A stretch of DNA of 64,000 bases from Limnohabitans sp. DM1 (GTDB taxonomy: Bacteria > Pseudomonadota > Gammaproteobacteria > Burkholderiales > Burkholderiaceae_C), in contig NZ_CXOO01000014.1 of NCBI RefSeq assembly GCF_001269385.1, forward strand, positions 237,223 through 301,222, written 5' to 3'. Numbering within the stretch: the first letter of the stretch is position 1; every line of letters begins with the position of its first letter. The translations under genes were made by a program, and so were the position numbers. The notes under the pieces are model-generated. The model was given only the letters and a program-made list of their open reading frames with translations, did not search any database and had not been told where the DNA came from. Positions 52,690 through 60,255 of this stretch are shown piece by piece.

Positions 52690-53889
52690 CACTTCTCCTC
52701 CATGTTCAGAACGGCTGGCACGGGCCTGGCTGCGAATGCGGTCGCGCCAGGCTTCAAATTGGGCTTTCATGCCAAACAGACCATTGCGCGTGAACAACAC
52801 CGTGCTCAGCATCAACAGGCCAATCAAGACCAGGCGCATGGGCCCCAGATCCACAAAAAGTTTGTCAATACCCACCACCAGCAAAGTGCCCACCACAGCC
52901 CCTTGGGCTGTGCCCAAGCCTCCGATCACGATCATGGCCAAGAGCAGCAACAGGTTGTCCATGCCAAACAAGGACGGAGAAGCCCCTTTGAAATGGCTGG
53001 CGTAAAAACCACCAATCAAACCCAGCGCGGTCGACGAGATCAAAAACACTTCAATGCGCGCGCGCAGGAAGTCAATGCCAATGGCCTGGGCAAAGGCCTC
53101 TTGCTTCTCGGGCGCGGCACGCAGCAAGCGCCCCAGGCTTTGGCCATTGATGGCCCTGTACAAGAACAAGGCCAGCAGCATGACCGCAAAACAAGCGTAG
53201 TAGTTGAGCAACAATTCGCCCATTTCACTGAAGCTGTCGGGCACATAGGAGTCGGCACCGTACAACCCCCCCGTGGCTGAACCGAGGGCCTTGGATTGCA
53301 CCACCGAGACCCGGCACAACTCCACCAGCCCCAAGGTGAGCAAGGCGTAGTAAAAGCCTTCCAGGCGGGTGGCGGGGATGGCAATGATCACGCCGGCCAG
53401 CAAGCCCACCACACCCCCTACGCCAATCATGCCCCACCAGGGCAAACCGAAGGTGATGGACAACCAGGCCCCGGCGTAAGCCGCAGACCCGACCACGGCC
53501 AAGGTGGCCAAGGAGAAGATGCCTGCCGTGCCGATGATCAGCGTCCACACGATGTTGATGGCTGCATACAGTGCAAAAATCGCAGCCGCCGACAACAAGC
53601 TGTTGCTGTCTAGCCCCATGCCCGCCAGCGGCGGGATGATGGCCAAAGCCAACAAACCCAAAGCCCACCAAATGGGTTCCTTGTGCACGAATTTTTTCTC
53701 ACGCGCCAAGGTTTTGGAGTTGTACACACCTTCGAGCTGCAACACCGTGCGCCGGGTAAAGGGGTAACGCAGGCGTGACCAGACCTTGGCACCATGCCCG
53801 CCCAACACAGGCCACCACCGGCGGCGGCCCACCAAATACATGACGGGTGGGGATTTTGATTGATTCACTGTGGACTCCATATCGGTCAT
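52327..53889 (-). CDS. LivM-type permease fused in frame to a dimethylformamidase-type small subunit
   Basis: A 520-residue open frame. Residues 1-400 are a LivM-like permease: a basic N-terminal extension of about 70 residues, then nine or so membrane segments with IPATRLEGFYYALLTLGLVE, LLRAAPEKQEAFAQAIGI and MIVIGGLGTAQGAVVG. The permease's cytoplasmic tail passes without a stop into residues 401-520, which resemble the DMFase small subunit (EEHRLRPRGQHSDALMRLLN, then AYHAVFLKR). A strong ribosome-binding site and ATG lie exactly at the junction, so the C-terminal part may also be made separately. The start at 53889 overlaps the LivH stop by 4 bp. Confidence 0.8.
   Translation of the reverse strand: MTDMESTVNQSKSPPVMYLVGRRRWWPVLGGHGAKVWSRLRYPFTRRTVLQLEGVYNSKTLAREKKFVHKEPIWWALGLLALAIIPPLAGMGLDSNSLLSAAAIFALYAAINIVWTLIIGTAGIFSLATLAVVGSAAYAGAWLSITFGLPWWGMIGVGGVVGLLAGVIIAIPATRLEGFYYALLTLGLVELCRVSVVQSKALGSATGGLYGADSYVPDSFSEMGELLLNYYACFAVMLLALFLYRAINGQSLGRLLRAAPEKQEAFAQAIGIDFLRARIEVFLISSTALGLIGGFYASHFKGASPSLFGMDNLLLLLAMIVIGGLGTAQGAVVGTLLVVGIDKLFVDLGPMRLVLIGLLMLSTVLFTRNGLFGMKAQFEAWRDRIRSQARASRSEHGGEVMPEEAVDILDKNDIAHRRFDKRTRDALKPLVTPGVLEEHRLRPRGQHSDALMRLLNYFRVAGLEDKYALLAEVPFQRYKIIAISGVRGVPPRMVDDKTYGSVDEAYHAVFLKRCQDLLES
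52690..52701 (-). promoter_or_regulatory. Internal ribosome-binding site at permease/small-subunit junction
   Basis: On the minus strand GGAGGAGAAGTG immediately precedes the internal ATG at 52689, with the core GGAGGAG five nucleotides from the ATG. A TGA in another frame overlaps that ATG (TGATG), the arrangement expected if the permease originally ended there. Confidence 0.7.
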
Positions 53890-54773
53890 TCACGCGTTTG
53901 GTCCAACATGCCTGCGATGCCCCGCGGCCTGACGATGAGGACAGCAATCACGAACATAAATTGGGTCATGAGCACATACTGCCCCCCCAGCAACGCACCG
54001 GTGAAGGCCTCAAGGGTTCCCATCAAGGCGGCCGCCAGCAATGCCCCAGGGATACTGCCCAAGCCACCACACAAAGCCACAATCAAACCCTTGATCAGCG
54101 GTGTGGTGCCCGAAAACGGGCTGACAAAATAAGTTTGAGACAGCAAGACAGCGGCCAGGCCTGCCAAGGCCCCGGTCACGGCCATCACCGCCATGGCGGT
54201 GCTGCGCACGCCAATGCCCACCAAGGCAGCGCCCTCGGGGTTTTGCATCATGGCGCGGATCTCCAAGCCGGTGCGGCTGCGTTTCACCCACACCAAAGTG
54301 GCCAGCATCAAGACCACAGACACCACAATGGCCCCCAATTTGTCGGGCAACAGCTTCATGCCCATAACCGAGATCACTTCACTGCCAAACAAAGGCGGCA
54401 GGCTTTTGGCGCTGGGGCCACACAGCCACAGCATGGCTTGAGTGCCCAAGAGGCTGAGCGCCAATGTGGCAATCAGACTGCGCACCACAAAGTTAGGCTT
54501 GTCATGCAAAGGAATAAAGGCCACCGCACTGATGAACATGCCACACAACATGCCACTGCCCATGCCCGCCAGCAAGACGACTGCGCCGTGCTCGCTCAGG
54601 TGCGTGGCGGCCAACACCGCGCCGTAACCGGCCACGGTGAAGGTCAGGCCATGGGCCATGTTGAGCATGCCCAGACTCGACCAAATGATGGACACGCCGA
54701 CCGCCAACAACCCATAAATGGAAGCCAGGGTCAGCGCCGACAGCAACACAAACGACAACTCAAAATCAGCCAT
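53886..54773 (-). CDS. LivH-type ABC transporter permease
   Basis: A 295-residue inner-membrane permease with about eight hydrophobic segments. It has LGMLNMAHGLTFTVAGYGAV near residue 35 and IVALCGGLGSIPGALLAAAL near residue 230, both LivH hallmarks. ATG 54773 overlaps the LivF-like gene's stop (ATGA), and the stop overlaps the fused LivM-type gene. With that partner it would form the membrane channel for the amide or amine substrate captured by the binding protein encoded at 56271-57551. Confidence 0.9.
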   Translation of the reverse strand: MADFELSFVLLSALTLASIYGLLAVGVSIIWSSLGMLNMAHGLTFTVAGYGAVLAATHLSEHGAVVLLAGMGSGMLCGMFISAVAFIPLHDKPNFVVRSLIATLALSLLGTQAMLWLCGPSAKSLPPLFGSEVISVMGMKLLPDKLGAIVVSVVLMLATLVWVKRSRTGLEIRAMMQNPEGAALVGIGVRSTAMAVMAVTGALAGLAAVLLSQTYFVSPFSGTTPLIKGLIVALCGGLGSIPGALLAAALMGTLEAFTGALLGGQYVLMTQFMFVIAVLIVRPRGIAGMLDQTRE

Positions 54774-55465
54774 CAGGCACTCCCTTTCAGTTGGCCCGCG
54801 TGCATGCCCAGGATCCGGTTGCAACGGCCTTCAAGCAAGGACATGTTTTGTTCTGCAATGACCATGGCACCACCCCGCAAATCCACCCGCATCAACGCGT
54901 CCATCACCCCCCGACTGATTTTGGGCGCCAAGCCCAAAGAAGGCTCATCGACCAGATACAGCACGGCATCGACCATCAGTCCACGCGCGAGCGACACCAT
55001 GCGACGCTCGCCCCCGGAGAGCTTGCCCACAGGGGCATCCAGCAATTTGGACAAGGGCGGGAAAATTTTCAAAACAGCATCGCGCCTTTGCATCCGCTCA
55101 CGCCAGGCCTGCCGTGTGTAGGCCCCGCAATCGAGGTGCTGGGCCACACTCAGCCCCGGAAAAATCGCATCGCCTTGCGGCATGTGGGCCAAACCCAAAC
55201 GCACAATGCGGTGGGTGTTGCGGCCAGCGCCTTGGGTACGGGTGCCCCCTATTTCATGGCCGCTCAACTGAACCGAGCCCCTTTGCCAATCGGTCAGGCC
55301 TGAGATGGCACGAAACAATGTGGACTTGCCGTGGCCATTGAGCCCCACCAATCCAATGCGCTCTCCGGCATGGACGGTGAAATCCAAATCGTGCAAAACC
55401 GTCAGCGGTCCATAACCGGCAGACAAGCGCGTGACCCTCAAGACTTCGGTACTCGGAGCGGTCAT
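54773..55465 (-). CDS. Branched-chain amino acid-type ABC transporter ATPase (LivF family)
   Basis: A 230-residue ATPase with Walker A GLNGHGKST near residue 43 (the usual Ala is His), a signature LSGGERRMV and Walker B LYLVDEPSLGLAP. It is LivF-sized. It lies between the LivG-like and LivH-like genes with 4-bp overlaps on both sides, so the transporter genes are tightly coupled. The substrate is inferred from the dimethylformamidase-like genes downstream. Confidence 0.9.
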   Translation of the reverse strand: MTAPSTEVLRVTRLSAGYGPLTVLHDLDFTVHAGERIGLVGLNGHGKSTLFRAISGLTDWQRGSVQLSGHEIGGTRTQGAGRNTHRIVRLGLAHMPQGDAIFPGLSVAQHLDCGAYTRQAWRERMQRRDAVLKIFPPLSKLLDAPVGKLSGGERRMVSLARGLMVDAVLYLVDEPSLGLAPKISRGVMDALMRVDLRGGAMVIAEQNMSLLEGRCNRILGMHAGQLKGSA

Positions 55466-56181
55466 GCGGCCTCCTGCTCTGTCTCAAAATATGCCGCCCT
55501 CACCCTCGGGTGGTCAAACACCCTGTGAGGTTTTTCTTCGGCAATCAGCTCCCCGCCATCGAGCACGACCACCCTGTGCGCGATGGCTGTCATGAGCTCC
55601 AGACGGTGCTCGACCAAAATAATGCCCACACCCATTTGCTGAGACAAATATCGCAAGATGAGGTCAATCTCGTCCACCTCTGCGCCCAGCAAACCGGCCG
55701 CTGGTTCGTCCATCAACAAGACCTTGGGTTTGCGCATCAGCAAACATGCCAACAACAGCTTGCGGCGGTTCAGCGTTTCAAGCGAACCGGCCATTTGCGC
55801 CGGGTTGACCGTGAGCCCCACTTGGTCGCAAGCCCATTGCGCATGGTGCGAGGTGAGGAAGGGCGAGAAAGCTTGGCGTGCGGCCTTGAGCACCTGGTCC
55901 ACGCTCAACTGCTCTGGCACCACCGGAGACTGGTAGGTCCGCGCCAGGCCACGGCGTGCGCGTTGGTGCAAGGGCATGGCGGTCACATCTTGGCCTTCGA
56001 AAAGGACGCGGCCCTGGCTGGGTTTTGTGCGCCCCGACAAAATCTCAAGCAGCGTGGTTTTGCCAGCGCCATTGGGGCCAACGACCCCCAGCACCTCACC
56101 AGCCTGGACACCCAAGGAAATGCCCTGCAAGACCGGGCGTGCACCAAAGTGCATGTGGATGTTGTCACAAGAAAATAACAT
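55462..56181 (-). CDS. Branched-chain amino acid-type ABC transporter ATPase (LivG family)
   Basis: A 239-residue LivG-like ATPase. Walker A is GPNGAGKTT near residue 36 and Walker B VLLMDEPAAGL, followed by an H-loop in IILVEHRLEL. The signature region (LETLNRRKLLLA) departs from LSGGQ, as often in LivG. I chose ATG 56181; a TTG four codons upstream is an alternative. It follows the binding-protein gene after an 89-bp gap with a stem-loop. Confidence 0.9.
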   Translation of the reverse strand: MLFSCDNIHMHFGARPVLQGISLGVQAGEVLGVVGPNGAGKTTLLEILSGRTKPSQGRVLFEGQDVTAMPLHQRARRGLARTYQSPVVPEQLSVDQVLKAARQAFSPFLTSHHAQWACDQVGLTVNPAQMAGSLETLNRRKLLLACLLMRKPKVLLMDEPAAGLLGAEVDEIDLILRYLSQQMGVGIILVEHRLELMTAIAHRVVVLDGGELIAEEKPHRVFDHPRVRAAYFETEQEAA

Positions 56182-56215
56182 GGCCAAACCCAATCGGGGG
56201 TGGTGAATGAATCAA

Positions 56216-56253
56216 ATCAAAACCACAAGCCGTGTCAAAACGACGGCTTGTGG
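56216..56253 (-). terminator. Terminator-like stem-loop between binding-protein and LivG-like genes
   Basis: CCACAAGCCG (56223-56232) and CGGCTTGTGG (56244-56253) form a perfect 10-bp stem. On the minus strand it is followed by TTTTGATTTGATT. Placed inside an operon just after the binding-protein gene, it probably gives partial termination. Confidence 0.55.
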
Positions 56254-56270
56254 GCACACGGTCTGGCTGT

Positions 56271-57551
56271 TTATTTGGCCATCCAGGGTGCGGGCTTGAA
56301 CGTGGCCTCTTTCAAGACGCTGGGTGAAATGATTTGGTGTTGACCGTTTTGCACCTGCACAAAGAGGTGGGCCATGCCTTGCTCAATGTTTTTCACTTCC
56401 AGTGGGTAGTGCTTGGGCGCTTGCTGGGGGTTGTTGAAGCTGTAAAAACCATTCACACCCCGGTAGCTCAGTTTGCGCAAGCCTGCATTGACCTCGTCAA
56501 ATTTTTCCGGATCGGCTGTTTTCCAGTTCTGGGCCAAAATTTTGACGGTGTCATAGCCACCGCCGGTGTAGACCAAGCCCATCACACCCCCTGAAGCCAG
56601 GTATTCCTTTCGGTAAGCATCTCGGAAGGCCTGGCCTTGCTTGTCGGCGTAAGCGCCATACACCGTGCCCCACACAAAGCCCTCTGCCGCTTTGCCCGCC
56701 AAATTCAAAAATTCAGGCTGCGATGGACCGTATTGCAAATAAACCAAGGCGCCGGGCAAAGGGTTGGCGGCAAACTGCTTGGCAAATGCGGCCAGTTCTG
56801 CAGCCACCCAATGGTTGACCATCACCACCCCTGCGCCGGTTTTGCGGATGTCTTGCAGCACTGGGCCCCAGTCTTGTACGGGAAACTGGATGTCGGTGAC
56901 TTTCGCCAACTCAAACTTGCTGGACTTGAGCGCAGCCTCCGTCGCTTTGGAGATGGTTTGGGTGTAAGCAATTTGCTCGCGAATGATGTGGACCTTGTTG
57001 TTGGTGGGCTTCCACGCACCACTGGCTTGCAGTTGCTCCAAAAAGGCCGGGAAACCCGCACCATAGAAAGTCTCAGGCGGGTCGATCTGGAAAATGTGGC
57101 CGTATTTGCTCGGGTTGGCTTTGACCAAATCGAGCGATGCTTGCTGTGTGTTGCCGTGCAAATAAGGCGCCTTGTAACGCGCCACCGCTTCCATGGCAGG
57201 CGTTGGAATCAGGACAAAGGGCGAGGCGATCGCATGGACCTTGGCATCGACCATTTTGCGGAACGTCGCTTGAGTGCCCTCGGGTGTCATGATGTCAATG
57301 TCAAACACCTTGAGTTCAATCTTTCGCCCATTCACGCCCCCAGCGGCGTTGATTTCTTTGGCCGCGAGCTTGGCACCATTGAGGTAGTCGGCGTGGTCGG
57401 CCACACCCGCCGGGCCGCTTTGCGCAATGGGCAAGCCAATGACAATGGGCTTGGCCTGGGCCCATGCACCACTTGCACAGGCCAAAGCCGCTGCGGCGAT
57501 GAAGGACAAGCCGAGGCTTCGGCGGTTCAGTGCTTGACGTTGGTTTTTCAT
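56271..57551 (-). CDS. Periplasmic substrate-binding protein of the amide/amine Liv-type transporter
   Basis: A 426-residue type I periplasmic binding protein (LivJ/AmiC-like fold). The signal peptide covers about residues 1-33 (RRSLGLSFIAAAALACASGA, then WAQA). Mature sequence begins KPIVIGLPIAQSGPAGVADH, with KLAAKEINAAGGVNGRKIEL following, typical of the family. ATG 57551 is preceded by AGAGGAAG. It is the first gene of the operon encoding the dimethylformamidase-like enzyme, and its ligand is probably the same amide. A 16-bp palindrome lies 115 bp upstream of the start. Confidence 0.9.
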   Translation of the reverse strand: MKNQRQALNRRSLGLSFIAAAALACASGAWAQAKPIVIGLPIAQSGPAGVADHADYLNGAKLAAKEINAAGGVNGRKIELKVFDIDIMTPEGTQATFRKMVDAKVHAIASPFVLIPTPAMEAVARYKAPYLHGNTQQASLDLVKANPSKYGHIFQIDPPETFYGAGFPAFLEQLQASGAWKPTNNKVHIIREQIAYTQTISKATEAALKSSKFELAKVTDIQFPVQDWGPVLQDIRKTGAGVVMVNHWVAAELAAFAKQFAANPLPGALVYLQYGPSQPEFLNLAGKAAEGFVWGTVYGAYADKQGQAFRDAYRKEYLASGGVMGLVYTGGGYDTVKILAQNWKTADPEKFDEVNAGLRKLSYRGVNGFYSFNNPQQAPKHYPLEVKNIEQGMAHLFVQVQNGQHQIISPSVLKEATFKPAPWMAK

Positions 57552-57665
57552 GGTCTTCCTCTTTGTGGTTGATCTGGCCTGGCAAAGCTGCAGGCTGCGG
57601 TCAACTTTAAGCAGCCGACCGACGCTTTCCAATCCAACACATGAACGACCCCGGGTCTGTACCAA

Positions 57666-57681
57666 TGGTTCATATGGACCA
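57666..57681. promoter_or_regulatory. 16-bp palindrome upstream of the dimethylformamidase-type operon
   Basis: TGGTTCATATGGACCA reads nearly the same on both strands, with one mismatched pair (positions 5 and 12). It is centred about 122 bp before the binding-protein ATG. A site upstream of the promoter would suit an activator such as the LuxR-type protein encoded downstream, but no second copy was recognised in the window. Confidence 0.4.
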
Positions 57682-58335
57682 GAGGTAAACCCTAGGCCCA
57701 GTTTTTCACTCTGAAGGGGCACATCACACCCCCGGGCCTGTCCATCACTAAGTACAAAATGGCCGGACTCAAAATCCGATTTGTCTGGGGCCTTTGGATG
57801 AACCCGGCACATGACGCACCCCATGTCCGGATCTTGAACACAGAGGACATAGATGAACATGCCCTGGCCCAAGAGTGCTGGGAGCTGCAGTTCGAACAGC
57901 GCTCACCTAGAAAGGCGCCCCCATCAAGTGCTTTCACCTGAAGTGACGCTGCTGTGTGAAGACCACCACATTGCCCTGCTTCAGCGCAGGCTTCTTGATG
58001 CTTGTGTGCATGGCTTCCCCCTCGCCTTGCTGACCGGGCTGAAGGTCATCCAATGTCCATCAAAGTCTTTCAGACCGAAAGCCCATGCCAGGCATTAATA
58101 AAGCGCGCAATGCACTGTGAAGTCTAGACACCATTCACCCTGGGATTTCACGCCATACGAACCTGAATGACTGCCATTTGGTGCTCGGCAGCAATTGAAT
58201 GTTGGCCAGTTGCCATGACATGAATGCATGTTGGGTCATTTATTGATTCATCGAAAAATGAACTCAGTCAACGTCCCGCGCATCCGCTACAGGCTTCCAA
58301 TCCGGGCCTACATGAAAATCTGTCATAATTTATTC

Positions 58336-58369
58336 GCTAGGCATCCTCACAGGGTTAATATCGCCTAGC
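58336..58369 (+). promoter_or_regulatory. rho leader inverted repeat after a -10-like element
   Basis: CATAAT (58324-58329) could be the -10 box of rho. GCTAGGC (58336-58342) and GCCTAGC (58363-58369) form a 7-bp inverted repeat near the predicted start of a roughly 140-nt leader. Rho autoregulates through its leader in other bacteria; a role for this structure is inference. Confidence 0.35.
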
Positions 58370-58477
58370 TCACTGAAAGACCAGCCCCACCCCCGGGCCC
58401 TTTTCTGTTCTGAATATTTCCACCCGGTTATCTGAAAACGCATCCCAAACGGATCGTTTGGACACAGGCCAAATCCC

Positions 58478-59740
58478 ATGCATTTGAACGAACTCAAGGC
58501 ACTTCATGTGTCCGAACTCCTGAAGCAAGCCGACACGCTCGAAATCGAGAACACCGGTCGCATGCGCAAACAGGAGCTGATGTTTGCCATCATCAAAAAG
58601 CGCGCCAAAGCGGGCGAACAGGTCTTTGCCGACGGCGTGCTGGAAATCCTGCCCGACGGCTTCGGCTTCCTGCGCAGCCCCGACTCCAGTTACACCGCCT
58701 CCACTGATGACATCTACATCAGCCCCAGCCAGGTGCGGCGCTTTAACCTGCACACGGGTGACATGATCGAGGGCGAAGTGCGCATCCCCAAAGACGGCGA
58801 GCGCTACTTTGCCCTGACCAAGCTGGACAAGGTCAACGACGACCTGCCCGAGAACAACAAACACAAAGTCATGTTCGAGAACCTGACGCCGCTGTTCCCC
58901 AAGGAGCAGATGCGTCTGGAGCGTGACATCAAGGGCGAAGAAAACATCACCGCCCGCGTGATCGACATCATCGCGCCGCTCGGCCGCGGCCAGCGCGCCC
59001 TGATCGTGGCGCAGCCCAAGTCGGGCAAGACGGTGATGATGCAGCAGATCGCCCACGCCATCACCGCCAACTACCCCGATGTGCACCTGATGGTCTTGCT
59101 GGTGGACGAGCGCCCGGAAGAAGTGACCGAAATGCAGCGCAGCGTGCGCGGCGAAGTGATCTCTTCGACTTTTGACGAACCCGCCTCGCGCCACGTGCAC
59201 GTGGCCGAAATGGTGATCGAGCGCGCCAAGCGCTTGGTGGAATTGAAAAAAGACGTGGTGATCCTGCTGGACTCGATCACCCGCCTGGCCCGCGCCTACA
59301 ACAACGTGGTGCCCTCATCGGGCAAAGTGCTGTCGGGCGGTGTGGATGCCAACGCCTTGCAGCGCCCCAAGCGTTTCTTTGGTGCAGCCCGTAACGTGGA
59401 AGAAGGCGGCAGTTTGACCATCATCGCCACCGCCCTGGTCGACACTGGCAGCCGCATGGACGAGGTGATCTTTGAAGAATTCAAGGGCACCGGCAACTGC
59501 GAGATTCACCTGGAGCGCCGTTTGTACGAAAAGCGTGTCTTCCCGGCCATCAACTTGAACCGCAGCGGCACGCGTCGCGAAGAGTTGCTGCTCCAGCCCG
59601 AAGTGCTGCAAAAAACCCGCATCCTGCGTCAGTTCATGTACAACATGGACGAAATCGAAGCCATGGAAATGGTCTTGAAGAGCATGAAAGCCACCAAGAA
59701 CAACTCCGAGTTCTTCGACATGATGCGACGCGGCGGCTGA
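58478..59740 (+). CDS. rho: Transcription termination factor Rho
   Basis: A 420-residue Rho, an RNA-dependent ATPase/helicase that ends transcription. It has the N-terminal helical and cold-shock-like RNA-binding region (residues about 1-125, [19 protein letters not shown]), the Walker A loop (PKSGKT, 180-185), [14 protein letters not shown] and the R-loop region near [15 protein letters not shown]. Length and order of motifs are standard. rpmE2 follows after 85 bp. Confidence 0.98.
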   Translation: MHLNELKALHVSELLKQADTLEIENTGRMRKQELMFAIIKKRAKAGEQVFADGVLEILPDGFGFLRSPDSSYTASTDDIYISPSQVRRFNLHTGDMIEGEVRIPKDGERYFALTKLDKVNDDLPENNKHKVMFENLTPLFPKEQMRLERDIKGEENITARVIDIIAPLGRGQRALIVAQPKSGKTVMMQQIAHAITANYPDVHLMVLLVDERPEEVTEMQRSVRGEVISSTFDEPASRHVHVAEMVIERAKRLVELKKDVVILLDSITRLARAYNNVVPSSGKVLSGGVDANALQRPKRFFGAARNVEEGGSLTIIATALVDTGSRMDEVIFEEFKGTGNCEIHLERRLYEKRVFPAINLNRSGTRREELLLQPEVLQKTRILRQFMYNMDEIEAMEMVLKSMKATKNNSEFFDMMRRGG

Positions 59741-59745
59741 TACCC

Positions 59746-59751
59746 TATAAT
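59746..59751 (+). promoter_or_regulatory. -10 element before rpmE2
   Basis: A perfect TATAAT lies right after the rho stop codon. No good -35 box is visible at the ideal spacing. The leader that follows has a small hairpin (CTCAG at 59775-59779, CTGAG at 59785-59789), and AAAAGGA precedes the rpmE2 ATG. Confidence 0.5.
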
Positions 59752-59825
59752 CGACAAGTTTTGCGGAAAGTGCTCTCAGATAGGCTGAGGAGTGGCTACC
59801 GTAGCGAAAATAAAAGGATTTCCCC

Positions 59826-60086
59826 ATGAAAGACGGCATTCACCCCAACTACCGTGAAGTTTGCTTCCAAGACATGTCCAATGGTTTCAAGTTCGTGACC
59901 CGTTCATGCGCCAACACCAAAGAGATGATCAAAATGGAAGACGGCCGCGAGCTGCCTTGGTACAAGCTGGACACGACCAGCGAGTCGCACCCCTTCTACA
60001 CAGGCACACAAAAGTCGGTGGACAACATGGGCGGCCGCGTGGAGAAGTTCCGCAACCGTTTCGGCAAGATTTCCACCGCCAAGTAA
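59826..60086 (+). CDS. rpmE2: 50S ribosomal protein L31, type B
   Basis: An 86-residue type B L31 ([39 protein letters not shown]). The zinc-binding CxxC found in the zinc-dependent form is missing; only C14 and C28 are present. The ATG has AAAGGA upstream. It is followed by a strong terminator. In betaproteobacteria the gene is commonly located after rho, as here. Confidence 0.97.
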   Translation: MKDGIHPNYREVCFQDMSNGFKFVTRSCANTKEMIKMEDGRELPWYKLDTTSESHPFYTGTQKSVDNMGGRVEKFRNRFGKISTAK

Positions 60087-60105
60087 TTGGTGGTTGGCAC
60101 ACGCC

Positions 60106-60139
60106 AAAGGGCAGCCCGGGCAACCGGTCTGCCCTTTTT
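60106..60139 (+). terminator. Rho-independent terminator after rpmE2
   Basis: AAAGGGCAG (60106-60114) pairs with CTGCCCTTT (60129-60137) around a 14-nt loop, and the stem ends in a run of five T residues. It lies 20 bp after the rpmE2 stop and separates it from the next gene. Confidence 0.85.
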
Positions 60140-60255
60140 CTATGTCGGCGCGCTCATGCATCTTGTTCACCAAAATTTCCCGTCCTTGGCCGAGTGCAAC
60201 GCTGCTTATTTTTCACAGGCATTTTTTCGCTCCGAACCTGCTATCTTCTGACGTC

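Larger units (their letters stand above)
57552..58477. other. Gene-poor intergenic region (about 0.9 kb)
   Basis: This stretch separates the divergent binding-protein operon and rho. I see a candidate operator palindrome near its left end (57666-57681) and a rho leader with an inverted repeat near its right end (58336-58369). Open frames of 60-80 codons occur in the middle, but none has a ribosome-binding site, family similarity or convincing composition. Neither tRNA nor repeat was recognised. The trxA gene often found before rho is absent. Confidence 0.6.

Noticed and set aside
57759..58098. Two short overlapping plus-strand frames (60 and 81 codons) before rho
   Set aside because: No ribosome-binding site, no family similarity and no clear coding bias. 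A decayed gene remnant cannot be excluded but is not supported.
60094..60255. An N-terminal extension of 54 codons for the glycosyltransferase-like protein
   Set aside because: It would start before and read through the strong rpmE2 terminator and adds a segment without family character.
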